Assembly: GCA_963576475.1 (NCBI GenBank)
Contig: OY754964.1
Span: 4,583,649-4,647,648 of the forward strand
Direction of reading: 5' to 3'
Length of the DNA: 64,000 nucleotides
Origin: Molanna angustata
Taxonomy: Eukaryota > Arthropoda > Insecta > Trichoptera > Molannidae
Made by a program: the position numbers and the translations under genes. Positions 1 to 11,347 of this stretch are shown here, piece after piece. The stretch's first letter is position 1, and each line of letters starts with the position of its first letter. A model generated the notes under the pieces. It had not been told where the DNA came from. It saw nothing but the letters and a program-made list of their open reading frames with translations, and did not search any database.

Positions 1-480
1 ACGAGCGAGTTAGCGGGTGTGTTCGAAGTGTCCGAATCTTTGCATGGTGAAGTACGATCGTGCTCGCAGGGTCGAGAGATGACCGGTGGTCGAGTGACGA
101 AGTGTCGGCGAGACGGCGTGGTCGAGAACGGCGGCGTGATGTGACGAATCGAAGTGACGGAAATACGGAAATGAAGTGACGACGTGTAGAGGTGTAGACT
201 CCCTTAAATAGTGCTGCGCTGGGGTAGCAAGTTCAATGTCCTCGAACATTCTAGACTTATTTATTTGAAGTGTCATACCCAGTTGAGGAGTATTGTCACT
301 TGTTTGACGTTGCGGGCGATGAACTCGGCCTAGCGATAAACAAATGTACTTGCCGTCGCTAGGCGCGCGCTCGAAAGAAATTTCGAGATGTGGCCTGCCA
401 CAATATATATTTGTAAATAATGGAAATATAATGATTTCATTTTCATTTCATTTCAGGTATTTTTTATTAATTACATTCTT
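1..480. other. GC-rich unidentified block at window edge
   Basis: This stretch is richer in G+C and CpG than the rest of the window and has a repetitive feel (many cgaagtgacg and gtcgag-like words). An 88-codon antisense reading frame exists at 10-276, but it resembles nothing I recognise. The composition contrast suggests a mobile-element remnant, for example an LTR, cut by the window edge. I see no defined termini. Confidence 0.25.
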
Positions 481-489
481 AACCTGGTA

Positions 490-800
490 TACATATTTCT
501 TCTTCTTCTTGTTTCTAGCCTCTCACTGCTGGGTGTAGGCCTCTTCTAACTGTCTCCATTTTTCTCTATCCTGTGCCGCTTCAATCCATTTTTCCCGGCG
601 ACCACATCAATATCTACGGCCCATCTCTTCTGTGGCCGACCAACACCCCTTTGTTTTCCCATGGCCTCCACTTTACTACTTTGGGAGTCCATATTTATAA
701 TAATAATCAGTGGCGCTACAACCCATCGTGGGTCCTGGCCTCCTCCAGAAGCTCCCTCCACCCCTCCCTGACCATCGCTTCCTGCCGCCAATTTACAACT
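490..800 (-). mobile_element. RTE-like LINE 3'-end fragment(s)
   Basis: Read on the minus strand, this encodes pieces typical of the C-terminus of RTE-type endonuclease/reverse transcriptases: a GVGRPQKRW-like motif (family pattern GRP..RW) with basic residues downstream, and a GGGQDPRWVVAPL-like segment at about 711-800. It ends on its 3' side (490-515) in an AGAAGAAGAAG-type tail, which is usual for this group. There may be two adjacent fragments. It is non-functional: no RT catalytic core is present. Confidence 0.55.
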
Positions 801-879
801 ATGGGCCTAGGTTGCGGCTCTAAGGGCCTAGGCAGTAAAAGCGGTGGTTGGCGGCCGACGCTGTTGTGCCCTCGTCAAT

Positions 880-1194
880 TCTGTACTTAGAGAAGAGCAG
901 GACGGACGCCTCTAGTCTCGCTCGGCAGTGACTCGTCAACTGTGGCGAATGTTGTTAGGTCCGGGCACACCGCCGGCGCAGACGTCGGGTCAGACATCCT
1001 GTGTTGACATCAGTGACGTCAAATCTGACAGGTGATGATTGCGTCGGATGCCCCCGGTGTTAGCCCGCCAAGCTTTCGGACGCCAGCACGAGAACCTAGG
1101 GGTGCGGGGGCAAGCCCTTCCGTTCGATCGGTTGTGCTAGGGGCTTGCCCCGGCTGCCGATCTTGAGCGATTGCCCCGCCGTTTGAGGTTGGAC
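880..1194. other. GC-rich stretch, unidentified
   Basis: A GC-rich, CpG-rich interval between two RTE fragments. It contains a loose inverted repeat (gggggcaagccc at about 1107 and ggggcttgcccc at about 1140). No open reading frame or family is recognisable. It may be LINE 3' UTR or another transposon remnant. Confidence 0.25.
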
Positions 1195-2025
1195 TCTCAG
1201 GGGCAGTGGTTGAACCCGATGGATGGTGGATATTTTGTGTTTGTCCGATGTTGCGGCTGCGTCCGGTGGTGAACAGGGCTAATGGGCTCTATAGCGTCGC
1301 CGGCGTGGAAGTGGATCGCGATCTCCCTCGATGCCCATCGTCCGCAAGTCCCTCTCTGCTCCATCTAACCATCTCAGTTTTGGCCTACCAACGATTCTTC
1401 TGCCCATTGGTCTTGTAGCGAATATCCTTTTTAGTGGACAGGTTTCGTCCATTCTCGCTACGTGACCCAGCCATCGGAGCCGACATATTTTGATGTACTG
1501 GGTGACATGTACATCTGAGTACTACAACTGGTACAGTTCGTGGTTGTACCTGATACGCCAGGCTCCATTTTCGCATACGGGGCCATAAATGCGTCTCAAT
1601 ATTTTTCTTTCAAAGGTGTTTAACCTTGTTTCATCGGCCTTTGTTAGGGTCCACGTTTCAGCAGCATATGTTAAGACTGGTTGTATGAGAGTCTTGTACA
1701 GTTGGACTTTTGTTCTCTTTGATACTATACCAGACTTTAATTGGTTTTGCAACCCAAAATAATATTTGTTTGCTGCTGTTACTCTTCTTTTTATTTCATC
1801 CCCAACTTCATTGTTGTTGATAATGAGTGAGCCAAGATAGGTAAACCTGTCCACCGCTTCGAAACTATAGTTTCCAACATCAAAGGGCACTAGAGGTGGG
1901 CTCGTAATCAATGGGTTGGACAGTAAATATTTTGTCTTTTTTTCGTTAATAATCAGTCCAACCTCCCTTGCAGCTCTTTCAAGGCCAATGAAACCCTCTC
2001 GCAGTGCTCTCTCATTTCACGTCCA
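1195..2025 (-). pseudogene. RTE-like LINE reverse transcriptase, C-terminal part
   Basis: On the minus strand the frame at 1911-1522 encodes the thumb/C-terminal part of an RTE-type RT: FTYLGSLI, EIKRRV..A...Y..L, KTLIQPVLTYAAETWTLT and FERKILRRIYGP. Upstream (1911-2025) the sequence still codes for GLIINEKKTKYL-like residues in another frame. Downstream (1522-1195) frameshifted sequence encodes CRLRWLGHVARM and VGRPKLRWLD, the usual RTE tail. The endonuclease and catalytic YADD block are missing and the frame is broken, so this is a 5'-truncated dead copy. Confidence 0.85.
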
Positions 2026-2264
2026 TATTTATACATAGGGAGTAAACATGTTTAATATGCATATAATCTCACATCTGTCTTTCTACACTGTATGAGCATA
2101 ATAAATACATTTTTTTTTAAGTTGAATACATATAATGAGATAAATTTACTCTTGTTACTAAAGTAGCAATGTACAGGACACGTTGCGACACAGTTCTCTG
2201 AGATATGGACACCCAAAATCCTCAAACGTCGACCTTGGGATATGAAAAGATATCGGTAAACCAC

Positions 2265-2420
2265 AAAAAATGGCCCGGAAAAAGTGGATTCAGAGAAATA
2301 TGGAGAAGCATGGAAAATACATATATCCAGCAGTGGGGAGTAGACAGAGGGGAAGAATATAATATGAGATGAACAGGATTACGAAAAAAAAGATTTTGAA
2401 AATGGCCTACAAGCTATAGG
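2265..2420 (+). mobile_element. RTE-like LINE 3' terminus
   Basis: Plus-strand codons read FREIWRSMENTYIQQW, close to the extreme C-terminus of RTE proteins (pattern W....EAYVQQW). The protein end runs into A-rich, agagggga-type sequence. It is a short relic only. Confidence 0.5.
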
Positions 2421-2469
2421 CTTTTTTTTTTCAATTTTATTTATGGCAACATAATATAGTCACAATATT

Positions 2470-2690
2470 TATAGTCGGCTAGCTTGCTAAGGTAGGTAAT
2501 GTGACCGGGTTCGATTCCAGGTGTAGACACAATTTTCAATTATGTTTTTCAGTGTGGAACTGTGAGACGATAAATATCGTAAGTCTCCAGAATGTCACAA
2601 CTTCTTATTGGGTGCATGTTAAATTAATATTTGACATAGTATCTGTTTGTTGCCTGAAAAGCAAAATAAAATAAAAAAATATATCTACAA
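2470..2690 (+). repeat. tRNA-derived SINE, family E
   Basis: It has a 5' tRNA-like head with a clear B box (GGGTTCGATTCC at about 2509-2520), then a body (GTCTCCAGAATGTCAC at about 2583) and an A-rich tail near 2660-2690. The body is shared with minus-strand sequence at 23090-23270 and plus-strand sequence at 20450-20570, so this is an interspersed family and not a tRNA gene. The A box is degenerate. Confidence 0.7.
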
Positions 2691-2699
2691 TTATACGAA

Positions 2700-3095
2700 A
2701 AACCAGCATATATGTAGAAGATTTTTATCTTAACAAGATTACGTAGGGTCCCTCAAATTTAATCTTGTCAAAATATTCATTTTTGTATATCTCGAAATGA
2801 TTAACTCACACAGTTAAGAAGACAAATGAGCCGTTACCCGGACACAGGTGCTTAATCCCCTCTCCTCATGCCCTTTCATTCTCTTTCCTATATCCTCTGT
2901 CCACTTCCTGATAAATCTTCCTCATCTAGCACGCGTCTCTCTCTTATTTAAATAAATTACTTCAACATTAATATTACCTCTACTCAGAACACAAAATGTT
3001 GACCAGAAAATCCAGAAGAGGTCTTTATGAACTTTTGTGAAAACGATTGAACCAAATTTACAAAAAAACAAATTGAATTTACAAAAATTATTTTT
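2700..3095. other. AT-rich, nothing recognisable
   Basis: AT-rich sequence with a C/T-rich patch (about 2855-2945). I see no open reading frame, repeat terminus or RNA gene. Confidence 0.4.
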
Positions 3096-3099
3096 GTGA

Positions 3100-3490
3100 A
3101 TGATAAAACTAGTGGGTTGTAGCCAACGCTTTACTCTTCACTTCCAAGTTGTTTCACAAAGTATTCGAATTTTGTATGATCATTTTCAAAATTTTGTATG
3201 ATCATTTTCATGAAATCATTTTCATTAAATGAGTTTGTTAAATTATTTCTAATTTAAATATTTTATTATGAAAATTTGATAATTCTTTAATGCCATTTTA
3301 TGAAATTGACTTGATTTTTCCGCAATTTTTCATTTCAACTAAGGTTTGATTGTAAAATGCAAAAAATCTACAAATTTTGGGTTTCCGATAATTTAAATCA
3401 CGTATAAACCTTTTTTAATGCACGCGATAGTTACCCTTACTAACGCGTAACTTCATAGTGCGTTAGGCGGTTTTAATATATTATGTTTTC
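3100..3490 (-). repeat. Interspersed repeat family B
   Basis: The block AGCCAACGCT...AATTCTTTAATGCCATTTTATGAAA is the reverse complement of sequence at 10620-10900, 56310-56600 and 63130-63245. Its continuation (GCACGCGATAGTTAC ... GCGTTAGGCGGTTTTAAT) recurs at 5690-5880. It has no coding capacity. The class is unknown. Confidence 0.65.
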
Positions 3491-3589
3491 AGTCACTAGA
3501 TTTAGCGTTATATGTCCTCTTCAGTATTACTGACCATGTCAGTCCACGATATTCTAAGCATTCTGCGGTGGATCCACATTTCAAATGCT

Positions 3590-4175
3590 TCAAGGCATAC
3601 CATATGAAATATTTAAATTATAAAACGAGTGGCGTTAATCGAGTTCGTTAAAATTGTTATAATGTCGGTAACTTAACCTTATGAAATATTTCCAGTATAA
3701 TACGAGTGACGATACTCTAGTTCGTTGAAATTGCTATAATGTAGGTAACTAAACGCGTTAAAACCACATACCGTATGAAATATTTCCAGTATAATATGAG
3801 TGACAGTACTCCTAGTTCGTTGAAATTGCTATAATATAGGTAACTAAACGCGTTAAAACCACATACCGTATGAAATATTTCCAGTATAATACGAGTGACG
3901 ATACTCTAGTTCGTTGAAATTGCTATAATGTAGGTAACTAAACGCGTTAAAACCACATACCCTATGAAATATTTCCAGTATAATATGAGTGACGATACTC
4001 TAGTTCGTTGAAATTGCTAATATGTAGGTAACTAATCGCGTTAAAACCACATACCGTATGAAATATTTCCAGTATAACATGAATGACGATAATCTAGTTC
4101 GTTGGAATTGTTGTAATGTGGCTAACTTATCGCGTTAAAACCACATACCGTATGAAATATCTCCGTTATAGTATA
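3590..4175. repeat. 94-bp tandem array, about six units
   Basis: The anchor word ATGAAATATTTCCAG begins at 3681, 3775, 3870, 3964 and 4058, with a diverged unit at 4152 and another at about 3605. The period is therefore 94-95 bp. Units contain GTAGGTAACTAAACGCGTTA and a TATGAAATA motif. The outer units are the most diverged, as expected of a minisatellite homogenised in its centre. Confidence 0.92.
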
Positions 4176-4179
4176 ATAG

Positions 4180-4935
4180 ATAAACGTCATTTTTGATATA
4201 TAAGACGCGTGATATTATCCACCAGGCGTAAATAAAATTTTCACCTTAAGACGAACGTCGAGACATTTTACGGACAGAGTAATTTACGATAATCGATACT
4301 TCGGCCAATTTACGTCCGTCCTTCGCATCGTCCTGCCCAACCTGGTCCCTTTACACTGTCTAATGGACACAAAGGAATGCATATAAAAAACCTTGTGATT
4401 TTTAGTGTCCTACCAAGCATTCGGCTTCCGCTTTGAATTCGGCCACCTTCAGCCAAAAAAAAAACATCGGTTTCACCAAAATTAAGCAGAGAGTTTATAA
4501 AAATTATAACGGCAAAAAGCTTTTTCAAACGCCCGTGATTTTGGCTCAGTTAAATTGTTTAAACAATCAATCCTGACTGTAGTGTTAAGTAATATACTTA
4601 TAATATAAATACGTAAGCGAAAACTTCGAACCCCTCTTAAAGCAATCTGCGCGCACGGAGGATTGTGAGATTTACCATAATTAAATTTCAAATGGAGAAA
4701 GAGTATAAAGGTGTAAATTTACGTATTACAAAGATATAAAATTAAATAAAAAAATATTTCACGTCAACCCATGCACAATATCTAAGGAGACTCGCAATAG
4801 TTGGATACTTTATATCAATAAAAACTTACACGATCATATGGTGGGCAATGATTGTGCTATTGACGTTGCTCAGCATTGGCAGAAAATTATTTAAATGCGT
4901 TGCTGACACGATAGAAGAAGAAGAAGATTAAAAAT
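4180..4935. other. AT-rich interval ending in an RTE-like tail
   Basis: Mostly unique AT-rich sequence. The last ~65 bases (about 4870-4935) read GCGTTGCTGACACGATAGAA followed by (GAA)n, resembling RTE 3' termini. Nothing else is supported. Confidence 0.35.
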
Positions 4936-4939
4936 TTAC

Positions 4940-5056
4940 ATATCATCGAACTGTTTTCATATTCGGGGTCGGTAAAAACGTTTGACCTCTTCAACTATAC
5001 ATACTATCCCCATCGACAGTTGAATCTCATTTGTTACATTCAACTAGTATTGTAAG
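4940..5056 (+). repeat. Repeat family C, 3' part
   Basis: This matches the ends of larger copies at 19850-20336 and 57815-58470: CTGTTTTCATATTCGGGGT, then ATACATACTATC, then GTTGAATCTCAT and a terminus at ATTCAACTAGTAT. Only the last ~115 bp are present. Confidence 0.7.
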
Positions 5057-5419
5057 ACTTCAGTGGAAGATTACAGCTAGAACCGAACATTCGGCTTCAA
5101 CCAAAATCTGACCTGGACTCTATTGGTTTTGGTTAGGTACTGTGGTAGGTATCATGACCATAATTCATCCACTTATTGCTACGATCTTAACATCCAAAGC
5201 TGTAACTTTTTTTGACATTAACGCGGGTCAGCTCCTGAGCTGATCATAAATTTTGTACCTGCGTTAATTTGAACTCAACGCCCTCTACTCCTTTGACCCT
5301 CATTTGTTGTGAAAACGAAATATGTCATTGTCTCGGTTTTTTTTTGTGAGATCATCAATTTCTGACATAATTCAACCAAAGAAAGAAATAATATTTTCAC
5401 TGACAAATAAATTAATCTA

Positions 5420-5884
5420 ATTACGTGACAATATCCCAACAGGCCATATAAACCTAAACACCCAAATTTTAAATTGAATTTATCAAATATGATAAACAGG
5501 GTGTTTCTGAAAAAATACCGTAATTATATTCAACATTTATCTATTGAATGGTCGTCACACAATTTTAAATATTCAGCATTAATACCACTTAAAACCTTAT
5601 TCAAAATATCCGTTTTTATAGCATTTTTAAAGTTACTCCATAACAACTACATATGTGTCGTGGAGAAATAAATTCTTAAAGAGTGCATAAAATGTGCTTA
5701 AAAAGTGCACGAAATCAAAAAGAAAGTTCGTGATGGTTTTCTCATTTCGATTCAGGTTTTTTTCTTAAAATGCAAGAAATCAACAAATTTTGCGTATAAA
5801 CCCTTTTTAACGCACGCAATAGTTACTCTCACTAACACTTAACTATATAGCGCATTAGACGATTTTAATGTATTCAGTACTTAC
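5420..5884. repeat. Repeat family B2, left part
   Basis: The segment starting GGCCATATAAACCTAAACAC and ending in GCGCATTAGACGATTTTAAT is shared with 36959-37790 and, for its last ~190 bp, with 3300-3490. It is interrupted at about 5884 by a LINE fragment; the junction suggests a CAGT-containing target duplication. Confidence 0.6.
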
Positions 5885-6482
5885 TTTCCTTTTTGGCTTT
5901 TCCTGCTCCTTTGGCTGCGTCATCAAGTATTGTTCTTCTACACTCTTGGCTCCCGTTTGGCCAGATAATTCACAGCCTCTGGCACTCCTCCACTAGATGC
6001 TGGATAGTTTGGCTTCTTGCTCCTCAGTCTCATTCCGGAGAATTCCTTTTTCCCCATTTCCACATTTGGTAGTTACATCGTCCTTGACCTGTACGAATTC
6101 TGTTTTGCTGAATCCAAACTTTTCGGGGAAGGTTATAACTTGGGTCTTATATAAAGTGTTTATTTAATACCAGGTCTGCATCATTGTACCTCTCTTTCCA
6201 TGCAAGTTGAATTCGCCGAGTTGCTTCAACCAAACAGGCTTTCTAGACTTCAGTCATTGTTGTCATTGGCTTCAGTATTGGTGGACGGAATATATCTTCA
6301 AATGCGGGAATTGCGGGATTCTTTTCAATCTTGGCGAGTTATCTAGCTGTAGCCTGGCTTCTGCGCAAATGCTCCTGCGAAAGCACAGGGAGCCGCGGGA
6401 GTGCAGTTGACTTTACGCATCCGGTGATTATTCTCATTGTTTTATTTAATTCGGCATCAAGGGTTTGCAATGGACGCTTCTC
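5884..6482 (-). pseudogene. Jockey/CR1-type RT C-terminal fragment
   Basis: On the minus strand, in shifting frames, the sequence encodes LDAELNKTMRIITGC, then PVLSQEHLRRSQATAR, then a KVWIQQNRIRTGQGRC segment followed by a C.CGA.SQT..HL.EEC zinc-like motif. This order is standard for the C-terminal tail of Jockey/CR1-group LINE proteins. Frameshifts and stops make it dead. It lies inside repeat family B2, so it inserted after that repeat. Confidence 0.75.
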
Positions 6483-6639
6483 TCAGTCACTAGATTTAAC
6501 AGCGAAACCCGTATTTTAAAAAATAAAGAATTTTATTTAAATAATCATACAATAATCATTTATCTATACCTAGTGTTTAAAATTTTATTTCCTATGCGCT
6601 CAGATCGTTCGTATCGAAATAAAAACTATTTCTACAAAA

Positions 6640-6785
6640 TGTTTTTTTTTCTCTCATTATCTCACTTTAGATTAACTTGCATTCTATCTCAACCCACTTT
6701 GCATGCGTCCATCGAATACCATATTATAAACCGAAAATATCGTGTCTTCCACACTAACTTAATACAATTTGTGATAATACGCAAT
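6640..6785 (-). pseudogene. RTE-like LINE fragment (same lineage as 24 kb)
   Basis: Minus-strand bases (GTGGAAGACACGATATT, GGTATTCGATGGACGCATGC, ATCTAAAGTGAGATAATGAG) parallel the plus-strand copy at about 24185-24290. It is a short decayed fragment with no functional frame. Confidence 0.5.
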
Positions 6786-6789
6786 CTAG

Positions 6790-7573
6790 TTTTACTCCCA
6801 TGTCGATGTAAAATCATTTTCTGAAAGAGTTTTCAATGATAACGCGGACCTAACTTTCCTCATATAGAAACTCTTTAAACCATAAAATAAATTGCTCTCC
6901 GCTCCATACGCCGATACCAAGTTCCAAATAGGTTTTTGATAACCAAATTCTATTGACATAATACAGTGGCTATCGTAAAAAAACAGCATTTATATAGACT
7001 CAATTAATTGTTTCTTAAAATTAAAATAAACTTTGGATTGTATTTTGACTGTAACCGACGAAGATTGTAAACGACTTTGTATTGTACAGATAAATAATTC
7101 AATAATATTTATACATGCATCTAATTTGATTTAATTTTTATTTTTTTGTTAAACACAGTTCGTGTCTATGTTTATCTTTTCTTTTTCACGTGTAACCCCT
7201 TATGAACATAATGAGGGTTGGCCGTATTTACCGATTCAGCAAATCTGTTCCACAATTTGTGGGAAATTTCTGCCCGCTAAACTTTAATCATTTAATGAAT
7301 AAACACGTCATAACACCAACCCCGACTAATTACGATGCTTTGAAATAATTTACAAATATTTATGATGGTGCAAAAAAGCCTTTTAGTTTATGGCCTGGGT
7401 AAAAAAATACATTTTGAGGTTATATAGGTACTTGTTTATTAGTGACTGTTGTTCTCTACCACCAATCGTGCTATATACATATATGGGATCTAAAAAACCC
7501 GGTTTAAAATTCTGAAAGGACACATGAAAAACATTCACTACCACCACCTCTGCATACGACCTCTGAATGCTAA
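6790..7573. other. AT-rich, nothing recognisable
   Basis: Unique-looking AT-rich sequence. Short antisense frames at 6792-6989 and 7383-7598 have no recognisable motifs and are likely chance. Confidence 0.4.
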
Positions 7574-7893
7574 ATGTGCGACAGTAAACACATAGCACGT
7601 GAGGAGACCATGGAGTAGTCTAGATTAGCTATTAGCTAATACATAGAACGAAGAGTAGACCATGGAGTCGTCTAGATTAGCTATTAGCTAATACATAGAA
7701 CGAAGAGTAGACCATGGAGTCGCCTAGATTAGCTATTAGCTAATACATAGCACGAAGAATAGACCATGGAGTCGTCTAGATTAGCTGTTAGCTAATATAT
7801 AGAACGAAGAGTAGACAATGGAGTCTTCTAGATTAGCTGTTAGCTAATATATAGAACGAAGAGTAGACAATGGAGTCGTCTAGATTAGCTATT
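7574..7893. repeat. 52-bp minisatellite, about six copies
   Basis: GAC(C/A)ATGGAGTCGTCTAGAT begins at 7606, 7658, 7710, 7762, 7814 and 7866, exactly 52 bp apart. Each unit contains the near-palindrome TTAGCTATTAGCTAA. Units differ by one or a few substitutions (CCATGG versus CAATGG; CTATTAGC versus CTGTTAGC). Confidence 0.95.
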
Positions 7894-8019
7894 TCTACAC
7901 CACGGAACAATGGTGAAGAGTATTAATTTATGTATTCGGGCTCCAAAAATGGAAGAAACTGTATAGCTATCGAGGTTAGATACGAAAACCTCGAAAACCA
8001 AACGCAAATCTGATAAAGT

Positions 8020-8352
<333 letters not shown>

Positions 8353-9295
8353 TAGCTACAATCTACAAAACGCTGCGCATGCCAATCTCTAATAACAATA
8401 TATCAATTGATATGTAGTTATTCAAAGAAATTTCAACTCGAATTCAACACTAAAATAGTGGAGATAAACAATGTCAAAACCTTATTTAACGGCAAATATT
8501 TCGAATATTTATTACAGACGCTAAATCCTTATATTCTTTTACATCGGTCATTGTTGTGGCCGGTAAAATTTTATTCATTATACGAGAATCCTCTGAAATT
8601 GGTTTAATCCCAAGGTGCCGGTAATATTTAATAAATTTTCACATAAACAATGCTTTGGAAAATACAATTGATGTGCGTGCAATAAAATACCATTTATTAA
8701 CACAGACGTCAACTACCTTAAAATATGGATTCATTTATGAACGTGGTTTGATATTTATGAACGTAGAAATTAAAACCTTTTTTTAAATAATCAATACTCT
8801 GTTAAGCCAAATTTATTAAAGGTATTTGTGTTGTTTTGGATGGTTGGAATAGATTGCTCTATAGTAATAAACCCACCTTTTGCATTTGTTTGAAAATAAA
8901 TTAATTAAACATATAAGCATTCTAATCCTCCGATGTACTTATCAACTTCATGTCTGATATATACAAAACTTCATTTAGGAATCTGTTCAATAATCTTTAT
9001 TTCACAATTCTGTAGATACTAGATACAATCTTGCAGCTTTTTATAGAAAAATTTTTGTGTTGTTTGAACCTATATATGAGTACGTATTAACAGTTTTTTT
9101 TTATTTTTATTTTATTACTGCTATTTTTTTTCATATTTCACTTTTGTTTATTCTTCTTTTTGTTATACATACCTAATGTTTTGTTATGAAGTAACTCATT
9201 GCCAACCATTTATGGAAACTTTGCTATTATATTTGATTGTTTACAATACCATAACTATGAATATTTACACAACTTTATGTTTCCTTGATAAATGA
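8353..9295. other. AT-rich; only a short LINE-tail-like patch
   Basis: No genes seen. At 8830-8885 a segment (GGATGGTTGGAATAGATTGC, then AATAAACCCACC) matches the tail-like block seen at 21105-21178, 27420-27490 and 55335-55440, and is probably an old LINE/SINE 3' end. Confidence 0.4.
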
Positions 9296-9299
9296 AAAA

Positions 9300-9345
9300 A
9301 ATACTCGGTTGAAGGAGAAATTGTTCTCCCGAAACATGTCTTGAT
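9300..9345 (+). other. Penelope-type 3' hairpin motif, degenerate
   Basis: A hairpin with stem GGAGAA/TTCTCC (9314-9329) is preceded by TTGAA and followed by CCGAAACATGTC. The arrangement (TGA.G, stem-loop, CGAAAC) resembles the hammerhead-like motif at the ends of the Penelope-like pair at 40-44 kb, but the core is degraded. It may be a relic of a third Penelope-like family. Confidence 0.25.
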
Positions 9346-9692
9346 TTAACTCCCAAAATATAAAATATCTATGCATTGAGTTTCACTTTTGTGTGAAATT
9401 TCTCGCGTAATTAATGATTCATTGAGCTGAATACTAAACAAACTGACTAGTTTATTGGAAGGAATTGCAATTTGGCGAATAATCTCTATATTCTAGAATT
9501 TTATAAGATATATTTATTTTATTATCTATGTACCAAAAAAAATAATGTCTTTTAAAATATACATAGAAATTAGGAAGATACAGGGAAAAATAATTTCAAT
9601 AAGTATAAAAATGAGGACCTTTTTAATTATTTCTTCACGTTAAAATGTCATTGTGTAAAGAAATTCACTAAAATACCCCTGGTTTTATGCAA

Positions 9693-9962
9693 AAGATTTT
9701 TTTTTTTTAACATGTCTACGTAGGGGACGCCAGCTATTAGGATTTGGGTCCATTTTACTCTTCCGAAGAAGCGCACTACGTAGCGTTGGGAGGGGTTTGC
9801 AATCTAGAAAAGAGTTTATTAATTCGGATTTTAAAAAGACCCGGGTTGTACGAACAGAGACACAGAATTCGGAAGATCGTTCCACAGTCGGGCTGCTGTA
9901 TTAATAAAGGAGTTCGAGAAGCGACTTGTTCGTATATGTTGAAGGTCCACTGTGAATTGTAT
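9693..9962 (-). pseudogene. LINE 3' end (Jockey/R1-like), copy 1
   Basis: On the minus strand this encodes the last ~50 residues of a LINE RT protein (SFINTAARLWNDLP-like, then FKIRINKLFSRLQ), a short 3' UTR, and a poly-A tail represented by the T-run at 9697-9709. It is nearly identical to 47750-48030. One difference is CAGAGA versus GATGGAA near 9850. Heavily 5'-truncated. Confidence 0.85.
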
Positions 9963-9969
9963 GTATAAC

Positions 9970-10615
9970 ATTAGGTATAGTGTATTTTGTTTGAAATACA
10001 AAATAGGTAGTTCAATTTTATCAAAAAAATAAATGCATCAAGCTGGAAACCGTTTTTTTTAAATGCATTCGGGAATACACAAATTCAGATCTCTAACTGA
10101 TCGTCAAGTTAGTGAAAATCGATTGCAAAATTCCAGTACGGGAATTCCAGCACGTGAATTTTAATAAAAAATAAACCATTACGTTTATTGTTAAGTCTGA
10201 TAAGACTCCATGATGATCCAATATACCGAAGCCTAATTATGACTTTTCCAATCCAATCTTATTATTTGAACTGATCACATTACATCCGTTCAGAATCAGA
10301 TAATGGCAAGTCTTCCGTAAGTTGGTAATTTGATTTTCTGCTCGGCAAATAACGCCTCTAACCGTGCAAACTTAAATCTAGTGATGGGCAAACTATATAC
10401 CTACTTGGTCATGGGTCGGTCTCGTACTCGCAGAAATACTTATTATCTCGAATATGTCGCATATTATTAAACAAGACTTGATCTCATCATAAGACTGTAA
10501 ATAAATTTGATATAATTCACGAGTAAATTCCGGCAAAGAAATAAATTTGACAGAATCCTTGGCGAATATTATGTGGCTTTTAGCTTCTTTATCAATAAAT
10601 ATTATCAATATACTT
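9970..10615. other. AT-rich, nothing recognisable
   Basis: Unique-looking sequence. The 71-codon antisense frame at 10393-10608 shows no recognisable motif. Confidence 0.35.
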
Positions 10616-10619
10616 ACTT

Positions 10620-10915
10620 AACCAATGAAATATTTTATTCACGTTTTAAAATTTGATATTTTTATTTTCATATTGGTAAAAAAAAACACATCTATTTCAT
10701 AAATGGCATTGAATAATTATCAAGTTTTCATAATAAAATATTTAAATACAAAAATAATTGAACAAACTAATTTCATGAAAATATTGATAATTTTACATAC
10801 AAACTTTGAAAAATTTATGGAGTGACTTGTTAGTGAGGAGTTTAGCGTTGGCCACAGCCCACTCGTATTTTATAACTTTTCCTCTTTCTTGCTTTTTATA
10901 ATAATATAATAAGAT
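10620..10915 (+). repeat. Repeat family B, host of the I-like LINE
   Basis: It shares TGGCATTGAATAATTATCAA, TTTTCATAATAAAATATTTA and GTTAGTGAGGAGTTTAGCGT with 56310-56600 (same strand) and 3100-3310 (opposite strand). The full-length LINE begins immediately to its right, so the LINE entered at or beside the end of this repeat. Confidence 0.7.
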
Positions 10916-10927
10916 AAGTACTACTGC
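10916..10927. repeat. 12-bp target-site duplication, left
   Basis: AAGTACTACTGC here is repeated exactly after the A-run at 16526-16537. Direct repeats of this length flanking a poly-A element are the signature of target-primed reverse transcription. Confidence 0.9.
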
Positions 10928-11347
10928 GGAGTTTACGTTGCGACGTTGATGAGTACGGACGCTCGCTCGCTTGTGTGAGATTGTTTGTGTTGTGTTGAGT
11001 GAGACCTGCGACCACTCACCTTGTTGAAGCGTCATTACGATTATTGCCACCACAATCAGTATCGTTAAACTTTTCGTTATTATTTTTTTCTTTTCTCTTT
11101 GTTTCGATTTACAATATATTTATATGTTATTTTCTTTGACTTAAGTTCGTATCGGTGTATACGAATATTTATTATTTTCTCTTGTTTTCTAATATAGTTT
11201 ATTTCTTTCTAATTCAAGTTAATATCGGTGTATACAAACTATTATTTTATTTCTTTTAATATAAGTAGTTACATATTTTTTTTCTAGCTATTTTTTATTT
11301 TTAATATTTCATTTTATACCTACTACATTCTATAAGAAATATTCAAC

